In this document: positions 1 to 7,553 of the stretch, in pieces
Layout of the letters: the number at the start of each line of letters is the position of its first letter
Numbering within the stretch: the stretch's first letter is position 1
DNA from: Verrucolacustris abundans
GTDB lineage: Bacteria; Verrucomicrobiota; Verrucomicrobiia; Methylacidiphilales; Verrucolacustridaceae
Direction of reading: 5' to 3'
DNA: 64,000 bases
Assembly (NCBI GenBank): GCA_965194535.1
Contig: OZ239145.1
Span: 1,674,001-1,738,000 of the forward strand
Program-made: the position numbers and the translations under genes
Notes under the pieces: generated by a model
Seen by the model: only the letters and a program-made list of their open reading frames with translations
Databases searched by the model: none
Told to the model about the DNA's origin: nothing

Positions 1-69
1 GCCCCAACCCAACCTAACCGCACCTAACCCTCAGCCCACTTCAAGGGGCACGATCAAATTCCCTACCTC

Positions 70-297
70 TTATCGACCCAGCTCCTCCTGCTCAAAAACA
101 ATTAAATCATCCAACGCCCGCGCAAAATCCTCCATCCCCGTTGCCGGCATGATAATCCGATCCCGCCGACCCCCTACATCTTCCGTGATTCGCAAAAAGC
201 GTCCTCTGTCGTTCTCCTTAAGATCGAGAAAGAAAGTCTTCCTCTCAATCTGCACCTTTTCCGATCGTAATGTCCGTTCTTCTCCTCGTGGTTCCAT
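70..297 (-). CDS. PUR-family single-stranded DNA/RNA-binding protein (DUF3276-like)
   Basis: A 75-residue protein whose core (residues about 9-70) has the PUR-repeat pattern of bacterial PUR-alpha-like proteins: basic start, then RKTFFLDLKEND, GRFLRITE, a short basic turn RRDRI and a closing helix ending DDLIVFEQEE. Such proteins, common in Bacteroidota and PVC bacteria, dimerise and bind single-stranded nucleic acid; the cellular role is poorly known. The start is an ATG with only a weak upstream purine stretch. It lies 79 bases downstream of trpG on the same strand and may be the last gene of that transcript. No signal peptide. The family call is by pattern recognition and fairly safe; the function is inferred. 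Confidence 0.75.
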   Translation of the reverse strand: MEPRGEERTLRSEKVQIERKTFFLDLKENDRGRFLRITEDVGGRRDRIIMPATGMEDFARALDDLIVFEQEELGR

Positions 298-376
298 AGT
301 TTCAATGCCCCTTTCGAAGTAAAATCTTACGCCCCACCCCTCCTAGCGTCAACTCAACCAACCCCTCCTCTCCCTG
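298..376. other. Short intergenic region, no feature seen
   Basis: These 79 bases between trpG and the PUR-family gene are C-rich on the + strand. I see no hairpin with a T-run, no tRNA and no convincing promoter. Confidence 0.5.
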
Positions 377-940
377 CTAAATCTTCAAGAAATTCGCCAG
401 CAGATCCTTACCCTCTTTGCTTAAGATCGATTCGGGATGAAACTGCACCCCATGCACGGGATATTCCCGATGCCGTAACCCCATAATCTCCCCTTCCGCA
501 GTTTCCGCACAAACCTCCAGACAACTCGGAACCGAATTCTTTTCCACAATCAACGAGTGATACCTCGTCGCCTCGAATGGGTTCGGCAAGCCTTGGAAAA
601 CACCCTTCCCATCGTGCTGAATAGGAGATGTCTTTCCATGCATCAAACGCCCGGCCCGAACCACCTTCCCCCCATACACCTCCCCCATGCACTGATGCCC
701 TAAACAAACTCCTAAGATCGGAATCTTCCCACCAAACTTGCGAATCAACTCCATCGAAATTCCCGCCTCCTCAGGTCGTCCTGGCCCGGGAGAGATAACA
801 ATCTTTTGCGGCTTCATTTTCTCCACCTCGTCAGGCGTGATCGCATCATTTCGCTTCACCTGAGGATCTGCCCCCAACTCCCCAAAATATTGGACAAGAT
901 TATAGGTAAACGAGTCGTAGTTATCGATGACCAGTAACAT
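377..940 (-). CDS. trpG: Anthranilate/aminodeoxychorismate synthase glutaminase subunit
   Basis: Class I glutamine amidotransferase of 187 residues, the usual length for TrpG/PabA. It starts with the family signature MLLVIDNYDSFTYNLVQ, has the oxyanion segment SPGPGRPEEAG (residues 50-60), the nucleophile Cys79 in GVCLGHQ, and the His168/Glu170 pair in QFHPES. It hydrolyses glutamine and passes ammonia to the chorismate-binding partner. That partner, trpE, ends nine bases upstream on the same strand, so the two are co-transcribed. In many bacteria one TrpG also serves folate synthesis with PabB; sequence alone cannot exclude this double use. Confidence 0.93.
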   Translation of the reverse strand: MLLVIDNYDSFTYNLVQYFGELGADPQVKRNDAITPDEVEKMKPQKIVISPGPGRPEEAGISMELIRKFGGKIPILGVCLGHQCMGEVYGGKVVRAGRLMHGKTSPIQHDGKGVFQGLPNPFEATRYHSLIVEKNSVPSCLEVCAETAEGEIMGLRHREYPVHGVQFHPESILSKEGKDLLANFLKI

Positions 941-949
941 AGTCTGATC

Positions 950-2455
950 CTACGCCAAGGTTCTCGCCGCCGCCACCGCCGCTAGACCCGCCTTGGCCTT
1001 GTTTACGCTCTCCTGATACTCCCCCTCGGGAGTTGAGTCGGCCACCAATCCGCCCCCCGCCTGAACATGAGCCTTCCCTCCTTTGAGCAAAATCGTGCGA
1101 ATTGAAATACAGGAATCTAAATTCCCATCGAAAGAAAAATACCCCGCCGCCCCCGCATAAGCCCCTCGTCGAGTCGGTTCCGAATCAGCCAAAATCTGAA
1201 GTGCCCGAACTTTCGGCGAGCCACTGACCGTCCCCGCAGGAAAAGTGGCCCTCATGACCTGAAACGAATCTTGCCCCGGACGTAATTGCCCCGTTACACG
1301 TGAAACCAGATGCATCACATGCGAAAACCTTTCCACCTCCATCAATTCCACCACTTTCACGCTCTTGTACTCGCAGACTCTCCCTAAATCATTCCTCGCC
1401 AAATCCACCAGCATAATATGCTCCGCTCGCTCTTTGGGGTCTGCTTTCATCTCCTGCTCATTTTTCAGATCCTCTTCGGTCGTCGCCCCGCGGGCCTTCG
1501 TTCCAGCAATCGGACGAATCTCCACCTTTCCATTTTCACACCGCACATGCGTTTCAGGCGATGACCCGACCAATGCCAACCCCGCCATCTCTAGACAAAA
1601 CATGTACGGCGACGGATTGATCGCACGCAGAGCCCGATACAGATCAATCGGCCTACCCTGAAACGGCACAGTAAATCTTTGCGAGGGCACCACCTGAAAA
1701 ATATCGCCCGCTCGGATATGCTCCTGCATCCCTTCAGCCATCTTCAAATACTCCGACTTTGTCATATTTGGAGTCGCTCCCAACAACAGATCTCCCTCAG
1801 GTCGCTTAGGGACCTCTGTGCTGGGTTTTCCTGCTGACTGCGCCAATCGTTTCCCCAAAGCCTCCAACCTCTCCAGCCCTTTTTGATAATCCGCTTTTGG
1901 ATCTTTTCCTGTTTTTACCTGCACAACCAATCGACGCGTCTTTTTTTCATGATCAAACATCACAAACTCCTCCACCAATGCAAAACACGCATCGGGTACG
2001 CCCAAATCGTCTTTCTTCGCCACTCCCACGCTCCTCTCAAAGTAGCGAACCGCCTCAAAGGCCAAAAATCCTACAGCCCCTCCGGCGAAGGGAGGAGGAT
2101 CCCCTGGCCACGCCGCTACCGGATGAATCCCCCGCAGCATCTCCTGAACCTCCACCAAAGGATCGGGATTCTTGGGCGCCTTTTCCTCAACCTCTCCACT
2201 AATCTTTGTAACCCTGACGCCGCCCCCACGAAACTCCATCACCGCAGTCGGTCTTGATCCCACAAACGAGTATCTTCCTAATCTCCCTCCCGTCTCCGCA
2301 CTTTCTAAAAGAAATGCTGCCCCTCCAGGTTGTCCCACCAACTTGATGTAAGCCGAAATGGGAGTTTCCGCATCCGCAGGATACTCCCGCCCAATCGGGA
2401 TCAAATTTCCTTGGGTTGCCAATTCAATGAACTTTTTTTCGTCTGGAAAAATCAT
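950..2455 (-). CDS. trpE: Anthranilate synthase component I
   Basis: Chorismate-binding enzyme of 501 residues making anthranilate from chorismate and ammonia, the first step of tryptophan synthesis. The N-terminal domain carries LLESAE followed by GRYSFVG, the region that forms the tryptophan feedback site in TrpE, which favours TrpE over PabB. The catalytic domain has NPSPYMF, GSSPETHVR, IAGTKARG, HIMLVDLARNDLGRV and FPAGTVSGSPK, ending with GGGLVADSTPEGEYQE. The ATG overlaps the hisF stop by four bases (ATGA), showing translational coupling. No leader peptide or attenuator is visible, since hisF lies directly upstream. Confidence 0.95.
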   Translation of the reverse strand: MIFPDEKKFIELATQGNLIPIGREYPADAETPISAYIKLVGQPGGAAFLLESAETGGRLGRYSFVGSRPTAVMEFRGGGVRVTKISGEVEEKAPKNPDPLVEVQEMLRGIHPVAAWPGDPPPFAGGAVGFLAFEAVRYFERSVGVAKKDDLGVPDACFALVEEFVMFDHEKKTRRLVVQVKTGKDPKADYQKGLERLEALGKRLAQSAGKPSTEVPKRPEGDLLLGATPNMTKSEYLKMAEGMQEHIRAGDIFQVVPSQRFTVPFQGRPIDLYRALRAINPSPYMFCLEMAGLALVGSSPETHVRCENGKVEIRPIAGTKARGATTEEDLKNEQEMKADPKERAEHIMLVDLARNDLGRVCEYKSVKVVELMEVERFSHVMHLVSRVTGQLRPGQDSFQVMRATFPAGTVSGSPKVRALQILADSEPTRRGAYAGAAGYFSFDGNLDSCISIRTILLKGGKAHVQAGGGLVADSTPEGEYQESVNKAKAGLAAVAAARTLA

Positions 2456-3225
2456 GATTTCCTTGGAGGTCTTACGGAGATCCCCTTCTCCTGCAAATAC
2501 CTTTTTACCTCAGGCACGGTCAACTCCCCAAAGTGAAACAGGCTCGCAGCCAAAGCCGCATCAGCCCCACCCCTCTCTCCTAAAACATCCGCAAAATGCT
2601 CCTTGGATCCAGCACCTCCACTCGCAATCACGGGAACTGAAACCCTTCGACTCACCATTTGGGTCAAATCCAGATCATATCCACTCTTCGTCCCATCCGC
2701 GTCCATGCTGGTCAGCAGAATTTCCCCTGCCCCCAGACGAACCCCCTCCTCAACCCACTCTCCTGCATCTCTTCCCGTAGGCCGTCGCCCTCCGTGGGTG
2801 GTCACCTCCCACCTACCCTCCGCTTTCCGACGAACGTCCACGGCCAAAACAACACACTGACACCCAAACGCCCGCGCCACTTCACGAATCAACTCAGGCC
2901 TTTCCACAGCTGCCGTGTTTAAACTCACCTTGTCAGCGCCCGCCCGCAACAACTCCCGTGCGTTCTCGACCGTCCGCACACCCCCACCCACCGTCAAAGG
3001 CAGAAAAACCTCTTCCGCAGTCTTTCGCACCGCCTCCAAAAGAATCGGTCGTGCCTCCGAGGAGGCCGTAATATCCAAAAAGACTAACTCATCCGCTCCC
3101 TGCTCGTTGTAGGCACGCGCACACTCCGCGGGATCGCCCGCATCCCGGATGGCCACAAATTGAACACCCTTGACCACCCTTCCAGCATCCACATCCAAGC
3201 AGGGAATGATCCGTTTCGTATTCAT
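2452..3225 (-). CDS. hisF: Imidazole glycerol phosphate synthase cyclase subunit
   Basis: TIM-barrel protein of 257 residues, the normal HisF length. It converts the HisH-supplied ammonia and PRFAR into imidazole glycerol phosphate and AICAR in histidine synthesis. The catalytic acids are present: Asp11 in IPCLDVD and the second Asp in VVLAVDVRRK near residue 130. Phosphate-binding loops LTVGGGVRT and IASGGAGS are intact. It is the first gene of the hisF-trpE-trpG run; its partner hisH is not in this window, so histidine genes are scattered in this genome. Confidence 0.95.
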   Translation of the reverse strand: MNTKRIIPCLDVDAGRVVKGVQFVAIRDAGDPAECARAYNEQGADELVFLDITASSEARPILLEAVRKTAEEVFLPLTVGGGVRTVENARELLRAGADKVSLNTAAVERPELIREVARAFGCQCVVLAVDVRRKAEGRWEVTTHGGRRPTGRDAGEWVEEGVRLGAGEILLTSMDADGTKSGYDLDLTQMVSRRVSVPVIASGGAGSKEHFADVLGERGGADAALAASLFHFGELTVPEVKRYLQEKGISVRPPRKS

Positions 3226-3338
3226 CTTGCCTTCAAGGTCATCGGAAAAGAGGGTCTCATCGTCTCGTTAGAAGAGGTTGGATTTTGCCGTAGGATGAGT
3301 CAAAATCCGAGCCTTGTTTTCTGTCCGCTCCTAAGACC
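3226..3338. other. Divergent intergenic region between hisF and the DUF4912 gene
   Basis: These 113 bases separate two genes transcribed away from each other, so promoters for both must lie here or just inside the genes. I see no near-consensus -35/-10 pair, no operator-like repeat and no riboswitch. Confidence 0.5.
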
Positions 3339-4247
3339 ATGAAAAAGCCATCTCGAACCAAAAAGAAAGTTTCCTCCGCCAAACGTACGCTTCACAAAAA
3401 AATAACTACCCGCGCCCAGAAACCTTCATCCCCTAAACCCAAGAAGAAATCACCCCTTCCACGTCTTCGCAAAACTCCCATCCCCATCTCCCCTTCCTCG
3501 CACCCTTTCACCCTTCCCTCCTTTCTTCCCAAAACCTCCCCTCATCCCATCCCCCATTTCGAATTTCTTGGAGACTTGCCCGAAAGCTACGGAACCCGAC
3601 GACTCTTTCTCACCCCACGCGACCCGCATACGCTCTTTGCCTACTGGGACTTCCCCCGTGAGCAGATTCTTCAGGCCGAAAAAGAAGCCTCGGATGGCAA
3701 AGTCTTTCTGCAAATTTTTATACCTGGAAAAGAGCGAATCCACCAAATCCACGTCACCCCGGGATCTCGCGAATGGTTTTTTCCAACTCACCGCCCCTCC
3801 ACACTGTTCCAAGCGGAACTTGGCTTTTACCGATCCAATGGATCCTTTCACCACCTCGCCGTATCCCAACAGGTTATTACCCCTCCCGACGCCCCCTCCG
3901 CCAACCAAGACATTCAATTTGTGACAATTCCCTTTCACTACTCCTTCCGTCAACTGTGGGACCTTGTGCGCTCTCTTCTCCGCCCAGGAGAAGCTCTAGC
4001 TCAGATTCTTGCTCGCCTTCAAAAGGCAGGTCATCCCCTACCTTTCCCTTACGCCCTGCGTCGACTCCTCTCCTCTGAAACAACCGCTAAGATCTTCTCC
4101 TACCTTGGGGGTGAATTAATCAAACATCACCGATTCGGCTCATTTGAGATGACTGAAATTCTTAGACGCAGAATCGAAACCTGCCCCAAACTCGGCTCCA
4201 GCCAACTCCACGGCACCTCCCCAGGTACCCCTCCGCGCCCCACATAA
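3339..4247 (+). CDS. DUF4912 domain protein with basic N-terminal tail
   Basis: A 302-residue protein. Residues 1-60 are very rich in Lys, Pro and Ser and probably disordered. Residues about 78-200 match the DUF4912 pattern: GDLPESYGTRRLFLTPRDPHTLFAYWDF, where a stretch with an aromatic AYWDF core is typical, followed by beta-rich segments. The remaining 100 residues have no recognised fold. It is followed after four bases by a GH57 glucan enzyme, a pairing I know from other bacteria where DUF4912 genes sit beside glycogen-branching genes. A carbohydrate-binding or partner role is inferred from that; no catalytic residues are evident. Confidence 0.75.
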   Translation: MKKPSRTKKKVSSAKRTLHKKITTRAQKPSSPKPKKKSPLPRLRKTPIPISPSSHPFTLPSFLPKTSPHPIPHFEFLGDLPESYGTRRLFLTPRDPHTLFAYWDFPREQILQAEKEASDGKVFLQIFIPGKERIHQIHVTPGSREWFFPTHRPSTLFQAELGFYRSNGSFHHLAVSQQVITPPDAPSANQDIQFVTIPFHYSFRQLWDLVRSLLRPGEALAQILARLQKAGHPLPFPYALRRLLSSETTAKIFSYLGGELIKHHRFGSFEMTEILRRRIETCPKLGSSQLHGTSPGTPPRPT

Positions 4248-4251
4248 TTTT

Positions 4252-5838
4252 ATGTCCCTCGGTTATGTAGCCCCGGTCCTTCACGCTCACCTCCCCTTTG
4301 TTCGTCATCCCGAATACGCAGAGTTCTTAGAGGAAGACTGGCTGTACGAAGCCATCACGGAAACCTATCTGCCTTTGTTGGATATGATGGAGGGCCTTGT
4401 ACGTGACGGAGTCTATTTCCGTCTCACCATGTCCATGACCCCGCCCCTCTGCGCCATGCTCCGAGATCCACTCCTACAAGACCGATACGTCCACGGGCTC
4501 GAAAAACAGATCGAACTCACGACCAAAGAACTCCACCGCACCCAAAACGATCCCGCTTTCCAACCCCTCGCCCGTTTTTATCACGACCGACTCAATCACT
4601 GCCGCTATCTCTTTTGTGATCGTTACCATCGCAACCTCGTCCAAGCATTTCGAAAATTTCAGGATGCAGGAGTTCTAGAAATTATTACCTGCGGCGCCAC
4701 CCACGGGTTTCTCCCACTCATGCGGGAATTTCCCCAAGCCGTTCGAGCCCAAGTCCAGGTCGCTCGCCAAGATTATCGAAACTGCTTCGGTCGAGATCCT
4801 CGAGGCATATGGCTTCCCGAGTGCGCCTACTATCCAGGAGTCGAAACTCACCTCCAAGACGCGGAAATCCGCTGGTTCATCGTCGATGCCCACGGAGTCC
4901 TCTATGCCGATCCTCAACCTGCCTATGGAGTCTTTGCCCCCATCTTCACCCCCTCAGGTCCGGCCGCGTTTGGACGCGATATCGAATCCAGCAAACAGGT
5001 CTGGAGTGCAGAGGAGGGCTACCCAGGGGATGGCGAATACCGTGACTTCTACCGCGACTGCGGTTTCGACCTCGATCACGACTACATCCGCCCCTACATC
5101 CAACCCAATGGCATGCGGAAGTTCACGGGCCTGAAGTACCACCGCATCACCGGACGCACTGCCCATAAAGAGCCTTACCGCCCTCACCTTGCCCGCGAAC
5201 GCGCCGCCGAACATGCCGCCAACTTTATGTTCAATCGCGAAAAACAGATCGAACATCTCCGCGGTATAATGGGGACAGAACCCATTGTCCTCTGCCCCTA
5301 TGATGCCGAACTGTACGGCCACTGGTGGTACGAAGGGCCCATCTTTTTGGATTACCTGTTCCGAAAATCTGCCCACGACCAAAAAACATTCTCTATGATC
5401 ACCCCTTCGGAATTCCTTACCCGACACGATACCCACCAGATCGCCGCCCCCTCCGCCTCCTCATGGGGCAACGAGGGGCACTGGTCCGTCTGGCTGGAGG
5501 GCTCCAACTCTTGGATCTACCCTCACCTACACATGGCCACCGTTCGTATGATTGAGCTGGCCGGTCGCTTCTGTAATTCCACCCCACATACTCTTCTGGA
5601 TCGTGCTTTACGCCAAGCCGCCCGCGAACTCCTCCTTGCCCAATCCAGCGACTGGGCCTTTATCATGAAAACAGGCACCATGGTTCCTTACGCCGTCAAA
5701 CGAACAAAAGATCATCTGCTACGTTTTCAACGCCTCTACGAGCAGATTCAAGCCGATCGCGTGGACGAATCTTTCCTCGGAAATTGTGAGTGGCGCAACC
5801 CGATCTTTTTAGATCTCGACTGGCGAGTGTACGCCTAA
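4252..5838 (+). CDS. GH57 1,4-alpha-glucan branching enzyme (DUF1957-type)
   Basis: Cytoplasmic glycoside hydrolase family 57 protein of 528 residues, matching the length of archaeal and bacterial GH57 branching enzymes. Motif 1 is HAHLPFVRHPE (residues 11-21). The catalytic nucleophile is Glu190 in WLPECAYYPG, and the acid/base is Asp351 in CPYDAELYGHWW. The later SSWGNEGHWSVWLEGSN block is typical of this subgroup. No signal peptide is present, which fits intracellular glycogen branching. It probably replaces or supplements GH13 GlgB. It is co-transcribed with the DUF4912 gene just upstream. A 4-alpha-glucanotransferase activity is the main alternative. Confidence 0.88.
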   Translation: MSLGYVAPVLHAHLPFVRHPEYAEFLEEDWLYEAITETYLPLLDMMEGLVRDGVYFRLTMSMTPPLCAMLRDPLLQDRYVHGLEKQIELTTKELHRTQNDPAFQPLARFYHDRLNHCRYLFCDRYHRNLVQAFRKFQDAGVLEIITCGATHGFLPLMREFPQAVRAQVQVARQDYRNCFGRDPRGIWLPECAYYPGVETHLQDAEIRWFIVDAHGVLYADPQPAYGVFAPIFTPSGPAAFGRDIESSKQVWSAEEGYPGDGEYRDFYRDCGFDLDHDYIRPYIQPNGMRKFTGLKYHRITGRTAHKEPYRPHLARERAAEHAANFMFNREKQIEHLRGIMGTEPIVLCPYDAELYGHWWYEGPIFLDYLFRKSAHDQKTFSMITPSEFLTRHDTHQIAAPSASSWGNEGHWSVWLEGSNSWIYPHLHMATVRMIELAGRFCNSTPHTLLDRALRQAARELLLAQSSDWAFIMKTGTMVPYAVKRTKDHLLRFQRLYEQIQADRVDESFLGNCEWRNPIFLDLDWRVYA

Positions 5839-5839
5839 T

Positions 5840-6901
5840 TTACTTTTTTTTCGTTTTTTTAAACGATCCGGACGCCGGCGCACTCTTCTTTTTTTCCTCA
5901 AGTGCTTTTAGTCTCTTGGCCAATTGGGGCAGTTGCTGAATATGAGCCTCCATGGCCATCTGCTCCTTAATGGGCCGAGCAGGAGCTCCCCTCCATGTTT
6001 GCCCTGCAGGCACGTCTTTCGTAACGCCAGACTTTGCCGTAATCACGACCCCATCTCCTAAATGCAGGTGCCCTACCGTGCCCACATGCCCCGCAATCAC
6101 CACGTGATGCCCCGTCGTCGTACTTCCCGAAAGTCCACTCTGCGCCACAATCACGCTGTGCGGGCCTACGACACAATTGTGGGCAATCATCACCAAATTA
6201 TCGATCTTGGCTCCCTCCCCAATGTGGGTCCGTGCAAAACGACCACGATCAATCGTCGTGTTGGCTCCGATCTCCGCATCGTCATCAATTTGTACAATTC
6301 CAAGTTGCGGAATCTTCACATGCTTTCCCTCTTTCATCTCATACCCGAACCCGTCCGCCCCAACAACAGCCCCCGCATGTAATACTACCCGATTTCCAAT
6401 TACACATCTCTCCCCCACATACACACGCGGGTGAAAAACACAATTTGCACCAACCTTGACCTGCCTTCCGACAAAAGCCCCTGCTCCCACTTGGGTTCCA
6501 TCCCCAATGACCGCTCCCTCCTCAATCACTGCATAAGGCCCGATCCCCACAGACTCACCTAATTCGGCTCGGGGAGAGATAATCGCTGTCGGATGCACAC
6601 CGACTAACGGGGGGCACGCAGGCGGGGCAAAAAGTGCGGCAATCTTACTGAAAGCTCCTGAGGGATTGGCCACGCGGATCTGTACCCTTCCCAAATCCTT
6701 TGGTGCATCAGGACTTACGACCAACGCTCCTGCTTTCGTCTTCCTTGCGGCTCCTTCGTATCTTGGGTGAGCAAAAAAGGATATCTCCAGCGGTCCCGCC
6801 CCATCCAGATCGGCCACACCATGAATCAAAGCACTTGAATCACCTTGGCACACCCCTCCCACGCACTCGGCCAGTTCCTTTACGCTCCTCGTGGAGCTCA
6901 T
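5840..6901 (-). CDS. lpxD: UDP-3-O-acylglucosamine N-acyltransferase
   Basis: LpxD, 353 residues, adds the second acyl chain to UDP-3-O-acylglucosamine in lipid A synthesis, using acyl-ACP. Residues 1-100 are the uridine-binding domain (with FFAHPRYEGA). From about 105 to 310 runs a left-handed beta-helix of hexapeptide repeats (IGPYAVIEEGAVIGDG, VIGNRVVLHAGAVVGADGFGYE). The general base His lies in MIAHNCVVG. The C-terminus ends in a Lys/Ser-rich tail. It is the third gene of bamA-skp-lpxD, 22 bases after skp, the same order as in Proteobacteria. Confidence 0.95.
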   Translation of the reverse strand: MSSTRSVKELAECVGGVCQGDSSALIHGVADLDGAGPLEISFFAHPRYEGAARKTKAGALVVSPDAPKDLGRVQIRVANPSGAFSKIAALFAPPACPPLVGVHPTAIISPRAELGESVGIGPYAVIEEGAVIGDGTQVGAGAFVGRQVKVGANCVFHPRVYVGERCVIGNRVVLHAGAVVGADGFGYEMKEGKHVKIPQLGIVQIDDDAEIGANTTIDRGRFARTHIGEGAKIDNLVMIAHNCVVGPHSVIVAQSGLSGSTTTGHHVVIAGHVGTVGHLHLGDGVVITAKSGVTKDVPAGQTWRGAPARPIKEQMAMEAHIQQLPQLAKRLKALEEKKKSAPASGSFKKTKKK

Positions 6902-6923
6902 CTACACAACTCCAACCCGCGGA

Positions 6924-7538
6924 CTACTTCTTGTCCTCTTTTTTATCGTCCTTTTTTCCAGCAGGGGCGTCTTTGTTCAGGATACCCAGAATTTGAGACG
7001 TAATATCGTCCATTCCTTCCGAGAAGATCAAGGCCCCGGGACTTGGCACTTGGGGCTTCACAAAAACCATCGAGTATTTGTTTTTTGCAATCTGGCCCAA
7101 CGCCTTATTCACCTCCTCCGTCAAGTCAGTCGTCAACCTCTGCCTTTTATCCTCAAGGATTTTTGACGCTGTCTGGCCAAACGCCATCATTTCCCTCTGT
7201 TTTACCTGACCCTCTTCCCCCTTGGCCTTCAGTTGATTCTCCTTCTCCTTCTTTTTCGCATCCGAAATGGCAGGATCTTGCATCTCTTTTTGCAGGGCGT
7301 TGATCGATTCAACCAAGGTCTTTAATCCAGCCTCACGCTCATTCCGCTCCTTCTGATAGCCCGCGGCCAGGTCCTCCATCTGCTTTTGAGAATCTTTCGC
7401 CTTATAGTAGTCCTTCAGAATTGTGTTGTAATCGACTACGGCAATTTTCGAGAAGTCTTGGGCATATCCACATGCACCGATTGAAAAAATCGCTAGGGCG
7501 ATCGCCCCTTGCAGGAGTTTGGATGAAGTTAATGTCAT
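6924..7538 (-). CDS. skp: Periplasmic chaperone, OmpH/Skp family
   Basis: A 204-residue OmpH-family protein. The N-terminus is a signal peptide with hydrophobic core ALAIFSIGA and likely cleavage near YAQ-DF. The mature protein opens with KIAVVDYNTILKDYYKAK, the family hallmark, then a long Lys/Glu-rich helical hairpin (about 50-150) that forms the tentacles of the trimeric Skp jellyfish. The extreme C-terminus is a charged Lys/Asp tail. Skp holds unfolded outer-membrane proteins in the periplasm and hands them to BamA, encoded 15 bases upstream on the same strand. Confidence 0.88.
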   Translation of the reverse strand: MTLTSSKLLQGAIALAIFSIGACGYAQDFSKIAVVDYNTILKDYYKAKDSQKQMEDLAAGYQKERNEREAGLKTLVESINALQKEMQDPAISDAKKKEKENQLKAKGEEGQVKQREMMAFGQTASKILEDKRQRLTTDLTEEVNKALGQIAKNKYSMVFVKPQVPSPGALIFSEGMDDITSQILGILNKDAPAGKKDDKKEDKK

Positions 7539-7553
7539 AAGGGTTAAGTATAG

